This document shows, in pieces, positions 47,585 to 57,231 of a DNA stretch of 64,000 bases (position 1 is the stretch's first letter; the number at the start of each line of letters is the position of its first letter). Location of the stretch: contig NZ_AUAX01000014.1 of NCBI RefSeq assembly GCF_000428945.1, positions 1 to 64,000 of the forward strand, in the 5' to 3' direction. The position numbers and the translations under genes are program-made. A model generated the notes under the pieces. The model searched no databases and was not told the DNA's origin. It saw only the letters and a list, made by a program, of their open reading frames with translations. This stretch comes from Hamadaea tsunoensis DSM 44101. GTDB taxonomy: Bacteria; Actinomycetota; Actinomycetes; Mycobacteriales; Micromonosporaceae.

Positions 47585-47758
47585 TTAGACCGCGATGACC
47601 TGACGGCCGTTGTAGGTGCCGCAGACGGTGCACGCGCCGTGCGGGAGCTTCGGCGACTTGCACTGCGGGCACGCGACGGTCGCGACAGCGGACACCTTCC
47701 ACTGCGCCCGGCGCGAACGGGTGTTGCTGCGCGACATCTTCCGCTTCGGGACGGCCAC
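47585..47758 (-). CDS. rpmF: 50S ribosomal protein L32
   Basis: A 57-residue protein read from GTG 47758: [20 protein letters not shown] at the start and a zinc ribbon CPQC...CTVC later, ending in GRQVIAV. It is the Cys-containing (zinc) L32 type. It lies 5 bp after yceD and 9 bp before plsX, so it is in the middle of that operon. Confidence 0.95.
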   Translation of the reverse strand: MAVPKRKMSRSNTRSRRAQWKVSAVATVACPQCKSPKLPHGACTVCGTYNGRQVIAV

Positions 47759-47763
47759 GGTAC

Positions 47764-48345
47764 TTACTCCTCAGTGCTGACGGTCTCAGTTTTGTTGATC
47801 AAGCCCTGCAGGGCGGCCCAGCGCGGGTCGGTCTGCTCGTGGGAGTGACCCTCGGGCAGTTCGTCCCAGGGCGTCCCGCAGTCGGGACACAGTCCCGGGC
47901 AGTCCTCCCGGCAGAGCGGGTTGACCGGCAGTGCGAGCACCACCGCGTCCCGTAGCGCGGGTTCCAGGTCGAGCAGGTCGTCCTGGAGCCGGCCGACTTC
48001 GTCCTCGTCGGTCGTCTCCTCCGTGGCCGAATCCGGGTACGCGTAGAGCTCCTGGATCCGCACGGTCAGCTCGTCCTCGATCGGGCGCAGGCACCGGCCG
48101 CACTCGCCTTCCAGGTCACCGCTGACGGTGCCGGAGACGAGTACGCCTTCGGAGACCGACTCCATCCTCAGATCGAGGTGGAGATCGGAGCCCTCGGGCA
48201 CGCCGATCATCTCCACGCCGAGGTCCTTCGGTGCGGGGACCACCCGGCTGAGGGCGCGCTGAACCCCCGGGCGGCGCGGCAGGTCCCTCGTATCGAGGAC
48301 GAGCGGCGCCCGGACATCCAGGTGCTTCGGCTGATGATCACGCAT
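47764..48345 (-). CDS. yceD: YceD family protein (DUF177)
   Basis: A 193-residue acidic protein with the DUF177 core: a Cys pair CGRC near residue 85 and a Cys-rich C-terminus ([13 protein letters not shown]) likely to bind metal. In E. coli YceD links to 23S rRNA accumulation; a conserved partner of rpmF. It opens the yceD-rpmF-plsX-rnc-mutM unit. Confidence 0.93.
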   Translation of the reverse strand: MRDHQPKHLDVRAPLVLDTRDLPRRPGVQRALSRVVPAPKDLGVEMIGVPEGSDLHLDLRMESVSEGVLVSGTVSGDLEGECGRCLRPIEDELTVRIQELYAYPDSATEETTDEDEVGRLQDDLLDLEPALRDAVVLALPVNPLCREDCPGLCPDCGTPWDELPEGHSHEQTDPRWAALQGLINKTETVSTEE

Positions 48346-48433
48346 AGTTAGACTCCGACCCAGTGCGGCCGACGTAGAAGGTTACCTGGACACGGGCACC
48401 CGCGTCCAACCGGTCCCCTGCCCGCGCCCCCGG

Positions 48434-48931
48434 TCAGAAGGTCGGAAGCGGACGTTCGTCCTCGCCGGGGACGAAGGATCCGATCTCGCGCAGCGCGTGC
48501 ATCTTGTCGCGACCGCGCTCGATCGACGCCAGCGCCCGGGTGAGGAACTGCTCGAAGTTCGCCAGCGCGGTGTCTACGTAGTCGTCGACTTCCTCGCGCA
48601 GGCGCTGGGCCTCCGAGCGGGCCTCCCCGACGATCCGGTTGGCCTCGTGCTCGGCCGAGACCGTGATCTCGTTCATCGAGACGAGCCGGGCGTGTTCCCG
48701 CTCACCGTCGGCGATGATGCGATCCGCCTCACGCTGGCCGGACTCCAGGATCTTGTCGCGCTCGTCCAGCAGCGCGCCGGCCCGGCGCAGTTCCCCGGGC
48801 AGCTCGGCCCGCAGCTCGTCGAGTACGCCGATCATCTCGCCCCGGTCCAGCATGCAGTTCCGCGACATGGGCACGTTGCGTGCGCCCTCCACCATGGCGA
48901 TGATCTCGTCGATGCGGTCGAGCGGATCCAC
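48434..48931 (-). CDS. SepIVA/DivIVA-like coiled-coil protein
   Basis: A 165-residue protein with the layout of mycobacterial SepIVA: VDPLDRIDEIIAMVEGARNV then PMSRNCML, followed by a long Glu/Arg/Ala coiled coil. SepIVA acts in septation and envelope precursor synthesis. I start at GTG 48931 because GAGGAG precedes it; the frame runs to 48985. The position beside coaD and rsmD also matches mycobacteria. Confidence 0.8.
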   Translation of the reverse strand: MDPLDRIDEIIAMVEGARNVPMSRNCMLDRGEMIGVLDELRAELPGELRRAGALLDERDKILESGQREADRIIADGEREHARLVSMNEITVSAEHEANRIVGEARSEAQRLREEVDDYVDTALANFEQFLTRALASIERGRDKMHALREIGSFVPGEDERPLPTF

Positions 48932-49111
48932 CGGAACTCCTCGCTTGTTGCTGTCGCTGTGTTGCGGTCGTAGCTGATCCATCATGCGTCGTTCGCGCCA
49001 CCGATGGGCCGACCGGACGTCCCGCCGCGTGTCGCACGATCGGACGGGCCACCTTTGCCAGGTCCCTGTGATAGGGATCCCGGGCCGGGGCCATGAGCAG
49101 GGCGTACGCCG

Positions 49112-49591
49112 CTATCGGCTGCGGAGCTTGGCTTCGAGCCGCTCTTCGACGACCTTCGGCACGTACTGCGACACGTCGCCGCCGAGGCGGGCCACCTGCT
49201 TCACGAGGCTGGAGGCGATGAACGAGTAGAGCGGATTGGTCGGCATGAAAAGTGTCTCCACGCCGGACAGTCCGACGTTCATCTGCGCCATCTGCAGCTC
49301 GTAGTCGAAGTCGCTGACCGCCCGCAGGCCCTTCACCAGCACCTGCGCGCCCTGCGCCCGGCAGAAGTCGACCAGCAGGCCGTGGAACGACTCGATGCGT
49401 ACATTGTCCACACCGGTGGTCGCCTCGCGGAGCATGCTGATCCGCTCCTCGACGGTGAACAGGCCTTCCTTCGCGGAATTGATCAGCACGCCGACGATCA
49501 CCTCGTCGAACAGCCGCGCCGAGCGCACGATGATGTCCAGGTGACCGTTGGTGACCGGATCGAAGGATCCGGGACAGACCGCACGCCTCAT
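49112..49591 (-). CDS. coaD: Pantetheine-phosphate adenylyltransferase
   Basis: A 159-residue enzyme that makes dephospho-CoA from phosphopantetheine and ATP. The nucleotidyltransferase site VCPGSFDPVTNGHLDIIVRS is near residue 5, with KGLRAVSDFDYELQMAQMN and the C-terminal ISSS-like SFIASSLVK later. It overlaps rsmD by 4 bp. Confidence 0.98.
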   Translation of the reverse strand: MRRAVCPGSFDPVTNGHLDIIVRSARLFDEVIVGVLINSAKEGLFTVEERISMLREATTGVDNVRIESFHGLLVDFCRAQGAQVLVKGLRAVSDFDYELQMAQMNVGLSGVETLFMPTNPLYSFIASSLVKQVARLGGDVSQYVPKVVEERLEAKLRSR

Positions 49592-50244
49592 TGCGCCATT
49601 CCCTCTGTCCGCTGTTCGGCCTGCTGGTCGCCGGCCGGCTCACCAGGCTGCTCCGACACCCCGTCGGCGCCGCCCGAAGCAGCGCGACCGTACCAAAGGG
49701 TCGTCTCGCCGTAGCGGCGCTCCCGTTCGCCGGTGACCGGTCGCACCCAGGGCGGTTCGGGGGCCCGGCGGGACCGCTCGACGATCACCGTGGCGTCGGG
49801 CGCGTACCAGCCCTGGGCCGCGAGTCCGCCGAGGACCGCGGCCAGCTCGTCCTCCGGCACGGAGTAGGGCGGGTCGGCGAGGACGATGTCGAACGGACCC
49901 CCCGCGGGCGGCTGGCTCACCACGGTCGCCGCCCGGGCCCGCAGGATCTCGGCCTGCCCCGCGACCCCCAGCGTCGCGATGTTCTCCTTGATGACGCGGG
50001 CCGCCTTGGGATCCGACTCGACGAACACCGCGTACTCGGCGCCGCGGGAGAGCGCTTCGAGGCCCAGGGCACCTGATCCGGCGTACAGGTCGAGGACGCG
50101 GAGCTTCCGCAGGTGCCCCCCGTACGCGCTGGCGAGCGACGAGAACAGGGCCTCGCGTACGCGATCGGAGGTGGGCCGGGTGAGCTGTCCGGCAGGGGCG
50201 GCGAGACGCCTGCCCCCGAAGACTCCGGCGACGATTCTGGTCAC
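49588..50244 (-). CDS. rsmD: 16S rRNA (guanine-966-N2)-methyltransferase
   Basis: A 218-residue SAM methyltransferase. The start MTRIVAGVFGGRRLAAPAG and RPTSDRVREALFSSLAS are typical; motif I LDLYAGSGALGLEALSRGA lies near residue 51 and the catalytic VLADPPYSVP near 122. The last ~30 residues are a polar tail. It leads rsmD-coaD. Confidence 0.96.
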   Translation of the reverse strand: MTRIVAGVFGGRRLAAPAGQLTRPTSDRVREALFSSLASAYGGHLRKLRVLDLYAGSGALGLEALSRGAEYAVFVESDPKAARVIKENIATLGVAGQAEILRARAATVVSQPPAGGPFDIVLADPPYSVPEDELAAVLGGLAAQGWYAPDATVIVERSRRAPEPPWVRPVTGERERRYGETTLWYGRAASGGADGVSEQPGEPAGDQQAEQRTEGMAQ

Positions 50245-50374
50245 GCTCTGAACCTACGCGATGTCACAAAGTAGGGCGTGACGGCGCAAGCCGATATGGG
50301 TAAGGTGAGCCGCGTTCATTGTCCGGTTTCTCCGGCACCTGTGTATATGCAGTGCCTTACCCCCCGGAGAGCGC

Positions 50375-51979
50375 ATGACCACCCTCATCCCCATTCGCCG
50401 CGCTTCATTGCGCGCTCTGACCCTGGCGGCGGGCGCGGCCGTCGCCCTGATCGCCACCACCACACTCGCCGGCGCGCCGGCCCAGGCCGCCGGACCGCTG
50501 CAGGGCGGTGGCGGCGGCGACAAGTCCATCTCCATCTCGGGCGCCACCTCGTGCGCGGCCGACGCGAGCAAGCGGACGGTCACCTGGACGCTGGCCAACT
50601 CCGGCGACACCGACGCGACGATCGAGTCGGTGGACGCCGGTTCCGCCACCGCCGTCGTGACCGGCGACCCGGCCGTCCCGCTCGCGGGCGCGGTCATCCC
50701 GAAGAAGAGCGGCGGCCACAGCGGTACGCTCACGGCCACCGCCACGCTGCCCGGCGACGCCACCTCGGCAGCGCTGAAGATCACGGTCAGCTGGGCCGAC
50801 GCCCAGGGCAACCACCACGCGGAGCACTTCGGCGGCCAGAACTCGCACGAGTTCACCGGATACGTCCGCCACATCCAGGGCACCTGCACGAACCCGGGCG
50901 CCTGCGTCTCGGCGGCTAACGCCCACTACACGCACACCTTCGACGGCCCCGCCGGCACGGCGACCGTCGCGGTGGCGGGCGACCTGCCGCTGTGCGACGG
51001 CGACTCGCAGGACTTCCTGCTGGTCTCGTACTACGCGCCCTCCGCCAAGGCCACCTGGCCCCAGTACGCCTTCGACCACCAGGTCGGGACCATCGACCAC
51101 ACGCACTCCTCGGTGGCCCTGAAGGTGAACCTGACCGGCTGCTACACGCAGGTCGACCTGGTGTGGGGCAAGGACCTCATCAACCCGATGGTCGCCAACG
51201 GCCCGCGCTACGACAACCGGAAGCTCGGCTCGGGCGGCGCCCCCGGCAGCCGCTCGAAGGGCCCGGCCGCCTGGTACAACGGCGGCACGACGACCTGCGC
51301 CGCGCCCGCCGCGACGATGGTCTCGGCCTGTAGCGGCGAGGTCACCGTCCACCTGTCCAACGCGCTTGAGGCCCACTACGACGCACCGTTCGTGGTGACC
51401 GCCGGCGCCGACTCCTCGTTCAAGCAGACCGTGACGGTCTCCCCCGGCAAGTCGGCGGACGTCCTCGTCCCGGCCGACAAGGCGGGCACCATCACGGTCA
51501 CCATGGACAACAAGGTCGTGGCGCAGGGCATGTGGCAGCCCGGCCACTGCAGCGCCCCCACCGTTCAGGCCGAGTCCACCTGCGACTCCCTGAAGATCAC
51601 GGTGTCCAACCCGGAGGGCAACCTCACGACGGACGTCGCGATCGCGTACGGGGCACAGACCAAGAACTTCTCGGTCGCACCCGGCAAGTCCGAGACCGTC
51701 ACCTTCGCCGCCAGCACCGAGACCGAGGCGACGGTCACGTTCACCGACTTCCGCAAGACGGTCACCGTGGTCTACAACCGCCCGGCCGACTGCGAGTCAC
51801 CTTCCCCGCAGCCGTCCACCCCGGCCAGCCACGTCCCGTCGCCCAGCCACAGCGGCAGCCCCGGCCTGCCGGTGACCGGCGTGCAGGTAGGTGCCTTCGC
51901 CGGCGCGGGCGCGCTCCTGCTCGCAGCGGGTGCGGCACTGTTCGTCTTCACCCGCCGTCGCCGCCTCACCGAATCCTGA
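50375..51979 (+). CDS. Secreted LPXTG cell-wall-anchored protein
   Basis: A 534-residue surface protein. The signal peptide (ALTLAAGAAVALIATTTLAG) ends near residue 38; a Gly/Asp-rich start and several beta-rich segments with paired Cys follow (e.g. CAADASKRTVTWTLANSGDT). The C-terminus has a Ser/Pro stalk, the sortase motif LPVTG, a TM helix (GAGALLLAAGAALFVF) and RRRR. It is likely bound to peptidoglycan by a sortase not in this window. Ligand and role unknown. A perfect hairpin follows it. Confidence 0.88.
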   Translation: MTTLIPIRRASLRALTLAAGAAVALIATTTLAGAPAQAAGPLQGGGGGDKSISISGATSCAADASKRTVTWTLANSGDTDATIESVDAGSATAVVTGDPAVPLAGAVIPKKSGGHSGTLTATATLPGDATSAALKITVSWADAQGNHHAEHFGGQNSHEFTGYVRHIQGTCTNPGACVSAANAHYTHTFDGPAGTATVAVAGDLPLCDGDSQDFLLVSYYAPSAKATWPQYAFDHQVGTIDHTHSSVALKVNLTGCYTQVDLVWGKDLINPMVANGPRYDNRKLGSGGAPGSRSKGPAAWYNGGTTTCAAPAATMVSACSGEVTVHLSNALEAHYDAPFVVTAGADSSFKQTVTVSPGKSADVLVPADKAGTITVTMDNKVVAQGMWQPGHCSAPTVQAESTCDSLKITVSNPEGNLTTDVAIAYGAQTKNFSVAPGKSETVTFAASTETEATVTFTDFRKTVTVVYNRPADCESPSPQPSTPASHVPSPSHSGSPGLPVTGVQVGAFAGAGALLLAAGAALFVFTRRRRLTES

Positions 51980-52005
51980 TCCATCCTCCATCGAACCTCT
52001 TGAAC

Positions 52006-52046
52006 TTGAACGGCGATCCCGGCTCGCTCGCGGGATCGCCGTTCAA
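52006..52046 (+). terminator. Terminator after the LPXTG gene
   Basis: TTGAACGGCGATCCCG (52006-52021) pairs perfectly with CGGGATCGCCGTTCAA (52031-52046). The right arm ends one base before repeat A copy 2. Confidence 0.85.
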
Positions 52047-52047
52047 T

Positions 52048-52230
52048 TTCAAGATCATGTCCCGGGTTCGTCGATCTCACCTCCGCTCCTCCCGCGGGAG
52101 ACCGTTCCGCCCCTATCGCTGCGCTCCGGGGCCTCCACTGCCAGCTTTCTGAGGCGAAGCATCATCCACCGTCGCCCGGTCCCCGTCTCACCCCAGCCCC
52201 CACCGGACTTTGTCCCGACTGTCCGATATG
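52048..52230 (-). repeat. Dispersed repeat family A, copy 2 (inverted)
   Basis: Reverse complement of the family A sequence. Positions 52067-52131 are the 65-bp identical core. Its outer end TTCAAGATCAT borders the LPXTG gene terminator; its inner end is CCGATATG. Together with copy 3 it forms ~180-bp inverted repeats around the segment 52231-52653. Confidence 0.85.
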
Positions 52231-52653
52231 GGCACCAGGCCGGGGTCGGTGGGATGATCGTTTACGGCTGCGGTGTCGAAACGGCCACTCGGCGCATGAT
52301 CATTTACGGTTCTGGAACGCGCTGACCAGGTTCTGCTACACCTGACACGTAATCGATCATGCAAATCGGGCCGGATTTACACCCCAGCCGTAAACGATCA
52401 AGAAATCAGCCCGCCGCGTCCATCTGGCGGAAGATCGTTCCCGCATCACGGGCAACGGTCGACCGCGGGACAGTGTGGACGTGATCCACAGCGGCCGAGA
52501 CGTCAAAACGCACCCCATCCCCTCGATCCACAGCGGTCCGGATGTAGGAAAACGGCCTCTGCCTACATCTCAGCCGCAATGGATCGAGAGGATGGGCACG
52601 GAAACTACATCCCAGCCGCAAACGATCACCGACCAGCCGACCCACTCAGCCGC
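52231..52653. repeat. Core with seven ~25-bp motifs in both orientations
   Basis: No supported gene. A motif close to TGATCGTTTGCGGCTGGGAT followed by GTA occurs on the plus strand at about 52255, 52297, 52482 and 52523 and on the minus strand ending at 52400, 52587 and 52628. Inverted pairs form hairpins: 52255-52270 with 52385-52400 (16 bp perfect) and 52514-52548 with 52562-52596 (28 of 35 paired, 13-nt loop). Frames across it are short and code poorly. Confidence 0.75.
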
Positions 52654-52847
52654 CATATCGGACAGTCGCGACAAAGGCCGGGGTGAAGGGGTAAACGGTG
52701 ACCGGGCGACGGTGGATGATGCGTCGCCCCACCCACCTGGCAGTGCAGTCCCCGGAGCGCAGCGATAGGGGCGGAACGGTCTCCCGCGGGAGGAGCGGAG
52801 GTGAGATCGACGAAACCGGGACAAAATACTCATAAAATGATCTTGAA
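52654..52847 (+). repeat. Dispersed repeat family A, copy 3
   Basis: Plus-oriented copy with its 65-bp identical core at 52750-52814. It starts CATATCGGACAGTCGCGACA and ends ATGATCTTGAA one base from the recG stop codon (52849-52851), the same relation as copy 1 to the acetyltransferase stop. Confidence 0.85.
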
Positions 52848-52848
52848 C

Positions 52849-55110
52849 TTACCCTTTGTCGAGGTATTCGGCGCGGGCGTCGGTGACCAGGTTCGCGATG
52901 GCCGCCGCGAGCAGCGGCTCTCCCGACAGTTCGGGATCGTCCACCAGCAGCCGTTCGGCGGCTGCCCGCGCCTCGTTGATCATGTCGCCGTCGCGCAGGA
53001 GGGACAGCAGCTTGAGGTGCGACCGGCGGCCGGACTGGGCCGAGCCCAGGACGTCGCCCTCGCGGCGCTGCTCCAGGTCGATCTCGGCCAGCCGGAAACC
53101 GTCCGTTGTGGACGCCACCGCGTCGAGGCGTTCGCGGGCCGGGCTGGCCTCGATCGCCTCGGTGACGAGCAGGCACAGCCCCGGCGCCGAGCCCCGGCCG
53201 ACGCGGCCGCGCAGCTGGTGGAGCTGCGAGACGCCGAACCGGTCGGCGTCGAGGATGACCATCATGGTCGCGTTGGGTACGTCGACGCCGACCTCGATGA
53301 CCGTGGTGGCGATGAGGACGTCCAGGTCGGCGGCGGCGAAGCGGCGCATGACGGCGTCCTTCTCGTCGGCCGGCAGCCGGCCGTGCAGTACGCCGATCCG
53401 CAACCCCTTGAGCGGCCCCTCGGCGAGCAGCGGGGCGACCTCGGTGACGGCCAGCGGCGGGCGGCGGTCCCCGTCGTCCTCGGCGGGCGGGGCGTCCTCC
53501 TCGGCGGCGGTGTCGCCGATCCGCGGGCACACGATGTACGCCTGGTGCCCCTTGCCGATCTCCTCGACCATCCGCCGCCAGGCCCGGTCGAGGAAGGCGG
53601 GCTTCTCGGCGGCCGGGACGACGTGCGAGGCGATCGGCGACCGGCCGCCCGGCAACTGCGCCAGTGTGGACACTTCGAGATCGCCGAAGACCGTCATCGC
53701 GACCGTACGCGGAATCGGCGTCGCGGTCATGACGAGCAGGTGCGGCGGCTGGTCGGCCTTGGCCCGCAGGGCGTCGCGCTGCTCGACGCCGAACCGGTGC
53801 TGCTCGTCGACGACGACGAGACCGAGATCGGCGAAGTCGATGCCGTCGTAGAGCAGGGCGTGCGTACCGATGACGAGACCGGCGCGGCCGGCCGCGATCT
53901 CGGCCAGCGCCCGGCGTTTCTCCGCCGCCGGCAGGGAGCCCGTGAGCAGGGCCACCGCCGTGCCGTCGGGGTCGCCGTCCAGCTCGCCGGCCCGGCCTAG
54001 CGGTCCGAGCATCTTCAGCATCGAGCGGTGGTGCTGTGCGGCCAGGACCTCGGTCGGCGCCAGCAGGACGGCCTGGCCGCCCGCGTCGACCACCTGCAGC
54101 ATCGCCCGCAGGGCCACCATCGTCTTGCCCGCGCCGACCTCGCCCTGCAGCAGCCGGTGCATCGGATGGGCGCCGGCCAGGTCGGCCGCCAGCTCCTCGC
54201 CGACCTCGATCTGCCCGGCCGTCAGCGTGAACGGCAGCTGCGCGTCGAACTTCTCGCGTACGCCGCCGGGACGCTGGGGACGCGGCTTGGCGGGCGACTG
54301 CGCGGCCCGCATCCGGCGCTGGGCCAGGGTCAGCTGCACGGCGAACGCCTCGTCCCAGGCCAGCCGCTTGCGGGCGGAGTTGCGGGCCTCAAGCGAAGAG
54401 GGCCGGTGGATCTCCCGCAGGGCGGTCGCCAGATCCATCAGGTGGCGCTCGGCCCGGATCGGGGACGGCATCGGATCCTCGGTGATCGCGACGGTGTCGA
54501 GCACGACGCGGACGCACCGGGCGATGACCCAGGTCGGCAGGGCCTTGGCGGCCGGGTAGATCGGGATCAGGGCACCGGCGAACTCCTCGACCTCGGCGGC
54601 GGCGTCAGGTGCGGGGATCAGCCCGATCTCGGACACGCCTTCGGAGCCGCCCGCGTCGTCGAAGCCGCCCGCGCGCTCCGGGCCGCCCGCGCCGAGCAGC
54701 ACGTACTCCGGGTGGGCCAGCTGGCGTTCATGGCGGAACTCGCCGACCTTGCCCGCGAACAGGCCCCACTGCCCGGGCTTGAGATCGCGCTCGCGCCAGC
54801 CCTGGTTGAAGAACGTCAGCTTGATCCGGCCGCCGTCGTCGTCGCCGACCATGACCTCGAGGATGTTGCCCCGGCGGTCGCGCATGCGGCGTACGGAGGT
54901 GGACAGGATCTGGCCGAGGATCGTCACCTCCTCGCCGATCGACAACGACCGGATGGCGGTGTGCTCGCCGCGCTGGTCGTAGCGCCGGGGGAAGTGGTGC
55001 AGCAGGTCCCCGGCGGTCTCCAGATCCAGGTGTAGGGACAGGGCCTTGGCCGTCTTCGCCCCGACCAGCTTCTCCAGGGGCGTGTCCAGGCCCGGTGCCG
55101 TCGTCGTCAT
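52849..55110 (-). CDS. recG: ATP-dependent DNA helicase RecG
   Basis: A 753-residue branch-migration helicase that rewinds stalled forks. The N-terminal wedge/OB domain spans roughly 60-180 (EEVTILGQILSTSVRRMRDR); the helicase core has Walker A LLQGEVGAGKTMVALRAM, DExH box VVDEQHRFGVEQRDAL, TATPIPRTVAMTVFGDLEVS and QLRGRVGRG. Start: ATG 55110, overlapping the FakA-like stop by 4 bp; the long frame above it belongs to that gene's other frame. The C-terminus ends one base from repeat A copy 3. Confidence 0.97.
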   Translation of the reverse strand: MTTTAPGLDTPLEKLVGAKTAKALSLHLDLETAGDLLHHFPRRYDQRGEHTAIRSLSIGEEVTILGQILSTSVRRMRDRRGNILEVMVGDDDGGRIKLTFFNQGWRERDLKPGQWGLFAGKVGEFRHERQLAHPEYVLLGAGGPERAGGFDDAGGSEGVSEIGLIPAPDAAAEVEEFAGALIPIYPAAKALPTWVIARCVRVVLDTVAITEDPMPSPIRAERHLMDLATALREIHRPSSLEARNSARKRLAWDEAFAVQLTLAQRRMRAAQSPAKPRPQRPGGVREKFDAQLPFTLTAGQIEVGEELAADLAGAHPMHRLLQGEVGAGKTMVALRAMLQVVDAGGQAVLLAPTEVLAAQHHRSMLKMLGPLGRAGELDGDPDGTAVALLTGSLPAAEKRRALAEIAAGRAGLVIGTHALLYDGIDFADLGLVVVDEQHRFGVEQRDALRAKADQPPHLLVMTATPIPRTVAMTVFGDLEVSTLAQLPGGRSPIASHVVPAAEKPAFLDRAWRRMVEEIGKGHQAYIVCPRIGDTAAEEDAPPAEDDGDRRPPLAVTEVAPLLAEGPLKGLRIGVLHGRLPADEKDAVMRRFAAADLDVLIATTVIEVGVDVPNATMMVILDADRFGVSQLHQLRGRVGRGSAPGLCLLVTEAIEASPARERLDAVASTTDGFRLAEIDLEQRREGDVLGSAQSGRRSHLKLLSLLRDGDMINEARAAAERLLVDDPELSGEPLLAAAIANLVTDARAEYLDKG

Positions 55111-56675
55111 TCGACCCCCACGATCAGCGGGTAGTGCGGCTGGCCGCCGTCGAAGCACTGCACGTCGGCGAAGGGCCAGGCGGCGGCCAGATGCGCGGTC
55201 AGCTCGCCGGCCAGGCCGTCCGGCGCGTCCGCCCCGAGGACCAGGGTCACCAGCTCGCCGCCCCCGCCGAGAAGGCGGTCGACGAGGTCCCGGCACAGGG
55301 CGCGCAGATCCTGGCCGATCAGGTGCACCTCGCCCTCGACGAGCGCGATCGCGTCGCCCGGACGGCACTCCCCGGCGACCGTGAGCGCGTGGCGGCCGGC
55401 GATGGTGACCTCCGCGTACCGGCATTTGCCGGCGGCCTCCGCCATCGCGATCACGTCGTCCTCGAAGCGGCGGGCCGCGTCGCGTACGGCGAGGGCGGCC
55501 ATGGCCTGGACCGAGGAGCGCGTCGGCACGACCCGGACCTTGATCCCCTCGTGGTACGCCTCCCCCGCGGCGGCCGTGGCGACCGCGTGGGTGTTGGAGT
55601 CGTTGGGCAGGATCACGACGCGGCCGGCCGCGGCCCGGCGGACGGCGGCCAGGAGCTCGGCGGTGGACGGGTTGGCGCCGACGGTGACGGCGCCCTCGGC
55701 CTGGAAGATCTCGTCGAGCCCGTCGCCGGCGCAGACCACGACCACGCCGCGCGCGTCGGGATCGAGGCACGTACGCCCCGCCACCTGCTGCGTCAGGTCG
55801 GTGACGCCGATCTGGTAGGGCCGGCCGGCGTGGACGCCCGCCTCGATGGCGGCGCCGACGTCGGCGACGTGGACGTGCACCCGCCAGGTGGCGGGGCCGC
55901 CGACGACGACCAGCGACTCGCCGAGCCCGTCGAGGGTGGTGCGCAGCCGCTCGACGGCGGCCTCCTCGGCGTCGAGCAGGTACTGGACCTCATAGCCGTA
56001 CGCGCTGGTCACCGGGGCCGGCGTGGCGGCCAGCTCCTCCCCGGGAGTCACCTCGGGCAGGTCGAACTCCTCGCCCGTGACCTCGCCGCACAGCGCGCCG
56101 AGGACCACGACCAGGCCGCGGCCGCCCGCGTCGACCACGCCGGCGGTCGCGAGCACGGGCAGCTGCTCGGGGGTGAGCGCGAGGGCGGCGACGGCCTGGT
56201 CCAGGGCGGCCACCACGACCTCGGCCAGCGGGCGGGCCGCCAGCGCGGCGTCCCGGGCCGCCAGGGCGGCGGCGTCGGCGACGCTCAGGATCGTGCCCTC
56301 GACCGGGTGGGCGACCGCCGCCCGGGCGGCCTTCGCCCCCTCGGCGAGGCCGGCCGCCACTCCGCCCGGCGAGCCGTCCCCGATCAGGTCGGCGAGGCCG
56401 CGCAGGATCTGGGCGAGGATCACGCCCGAGTTGCCGCGGGCGCCCATCAGCGCGCCCCGGGCCAGCTGCCCGACGGCGTCGCCCAGTGCGCCCGGCGGGT
56501 GCGCCGCCAGCTCGTCGCGGGCCGCGACCAGCGTCAGATGCATGTTGGTGCCCGTGTCTCCATCCGGCACCGGATAGACGTTGAGCTGGTCGATCTCCTC
56601 CCGGTGTCGGCCCAGGGCCGCCACCGCGCGCTCCGCGAAGCGCCGCACCGCCGCCGCGTCCAGTACCTCCAGCAC
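55107..56675 (-). CDS. DAK2/FakA-like fatty acid kinase family protein
   Basis: A 522-residue protein. The N-terminal DhaL-like domain has the nucleotide/Mg site [16 protein letters not shown] near residue 30 and [17 protein letters not shown] near 100; the middle and C-terminal domains match the FakA extension. In Firmicutes FakA phosphorylates fatty acids held by FakB (DegV); no DegV gene is nearby. GTG 56675 is the chosen start, close to the family's usual V-L-(E/D)-V-L-D-A start. It is coupled to recG, a common actinobacterial pairing. Confidence 0.85.
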   Translation of the reverse strand: MLEVLDAAAVRRFAERAVAALGRHREEIDQLNVYPVPDGDTGTNMHLTLVAARDELAAHPPGALGDAVGQLARGALMGARGNSGVILAQILRGLADLIGDGSPGGVAAGLAEGAKAARAAVAHPVEGTILSVADAAALAARDAALAARPLAEVVVAALDQAVAALALTPEQLPVLATAGVVDAGGRGLVVVLGALCGEVTGEEFDLPEVTPGEELAATPAPVTSAYGYEVQYLLDAEEAAVERLRTTLDGLGESLVVVGGPATWRVHVHVADVGAAIEAGVHAGRPYQIGVTDLTQQVAGRTCLDPDARGVVVVCAGDGLDEIFQAEGAVTVGANPSTAELLAAVRRAAAGRVVILPNDSNTHAVATAAAGEAYHEGIKVRVVPTRSSVQAMAALAVRDAARRFEDDVIAMAEAAGKCRYAEVTIAGRHALTVAGECRPGDAIALVEGEVHLIGQDLRALCRDLVDRLLGGGGELVTLVLGADAPDGLAGELTAHLAAAWPFADVQCFDGGQPHYPLIVGVE

Positions 56676-56919
56676 GCCGTCCAGGGTAGTCGTGACGTCC
56701 GACACCAGCACGACGTGCCGGTACGCGCGTCCGGCTAAGCTGCTCCTACGCGTGATACGGAGTCCGATTGGCCTCCGCCCCGTGTGGTCAGGTACCCTGG
56801 CCAGGTTGCCCGCTGAGAGGCGGGTCGTGACATCATCCGGCCGAGGCCACGACCTGGGCCAGGGCGATCGAGACATCTTCCGGCTGGCCCGGACGACCAG
56901 ACTTATCCAGGAGTATCCC

Positions 56920-57111
56920 GTGGCAAGCGTGTGCGACGTCTGTGGCAAGGGGCCGGGCTTCGGCCACAACGTGTCCCACTCGCACCGGCGGACCAACCGT
57001 CGTTGGAACCCCAACATCCAGACGGTGCGCACCCCGGCCGGTGGCGGCAACACCCGTAAGGTCAACGCGTGCACCTCGTGCATCAAGGCCGGCAAGGTCG
57101 TGCGCGGCTAG
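56920..57111 (+). CDS. rpmB: 50S ribosomal protein L28 (zinc-binding type)
   Basis: A 63-residue protein from GTG 56920, preceded by CAGGAG. It has [20 protein letters not shown] at the start and [13 protein letters not shown] at the end, giving the four Cys of the zinc-containing L28 form. Many actinobacteria also have a Cys-free L28 used under zinc limitation. It is divergent from the FakA-like gene and followed by a strong terminator. Confidence 0.96.
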   Translation: MASVCDVCGKGPGFGHNVSHSHRRTNRRWNPNIQTVRTPAGGGNTRKVNACTSCIKAGKVVRG

Positions 57112-57134
57112 TTCAGCCGCGCTGCGAAGGCTTC

Positions 57135-57170
57135 CCGAAAGGCCGTCCGCCATCGCGGGCGGCCTTTCGG
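57135..57170 (+). terminator. Terminator after rpmB
   Basis: Arms 57135-57150 and 57155-57170 pair over 16 bp, one G-T pair, with a CATC loop; the GGCCTTTCGG arm gives a short T-run. Confidence 0.85.
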
Positions 57171-57231
57171 CGTGTCCGCGTACGCCGGCCGTGGTCTCCG
57201 CGTACGCGGCTGTGATCCCGGTGAGATCAGG

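Noticed and set aside
52255-52628. Possible CRISPR array in the 52-kb element
   Set aside because: Motifs occur in both orientations at irregular spacing and are degenerate; no cas genes are near.
51772-52768. Several short frames (about 60-140 codons) over the 52-kb repeats
   Set aside because: They read through family A and its core; the shared peptide (RSTNPGHDLE-like) only reflects the repeat DNA, and no ribosome sites or codon bias support them.
52646-53530. Minus-strand frame of 294 codons
   Set aside because: Runs through recG in another frame and into repeat A copy 3; no family features.
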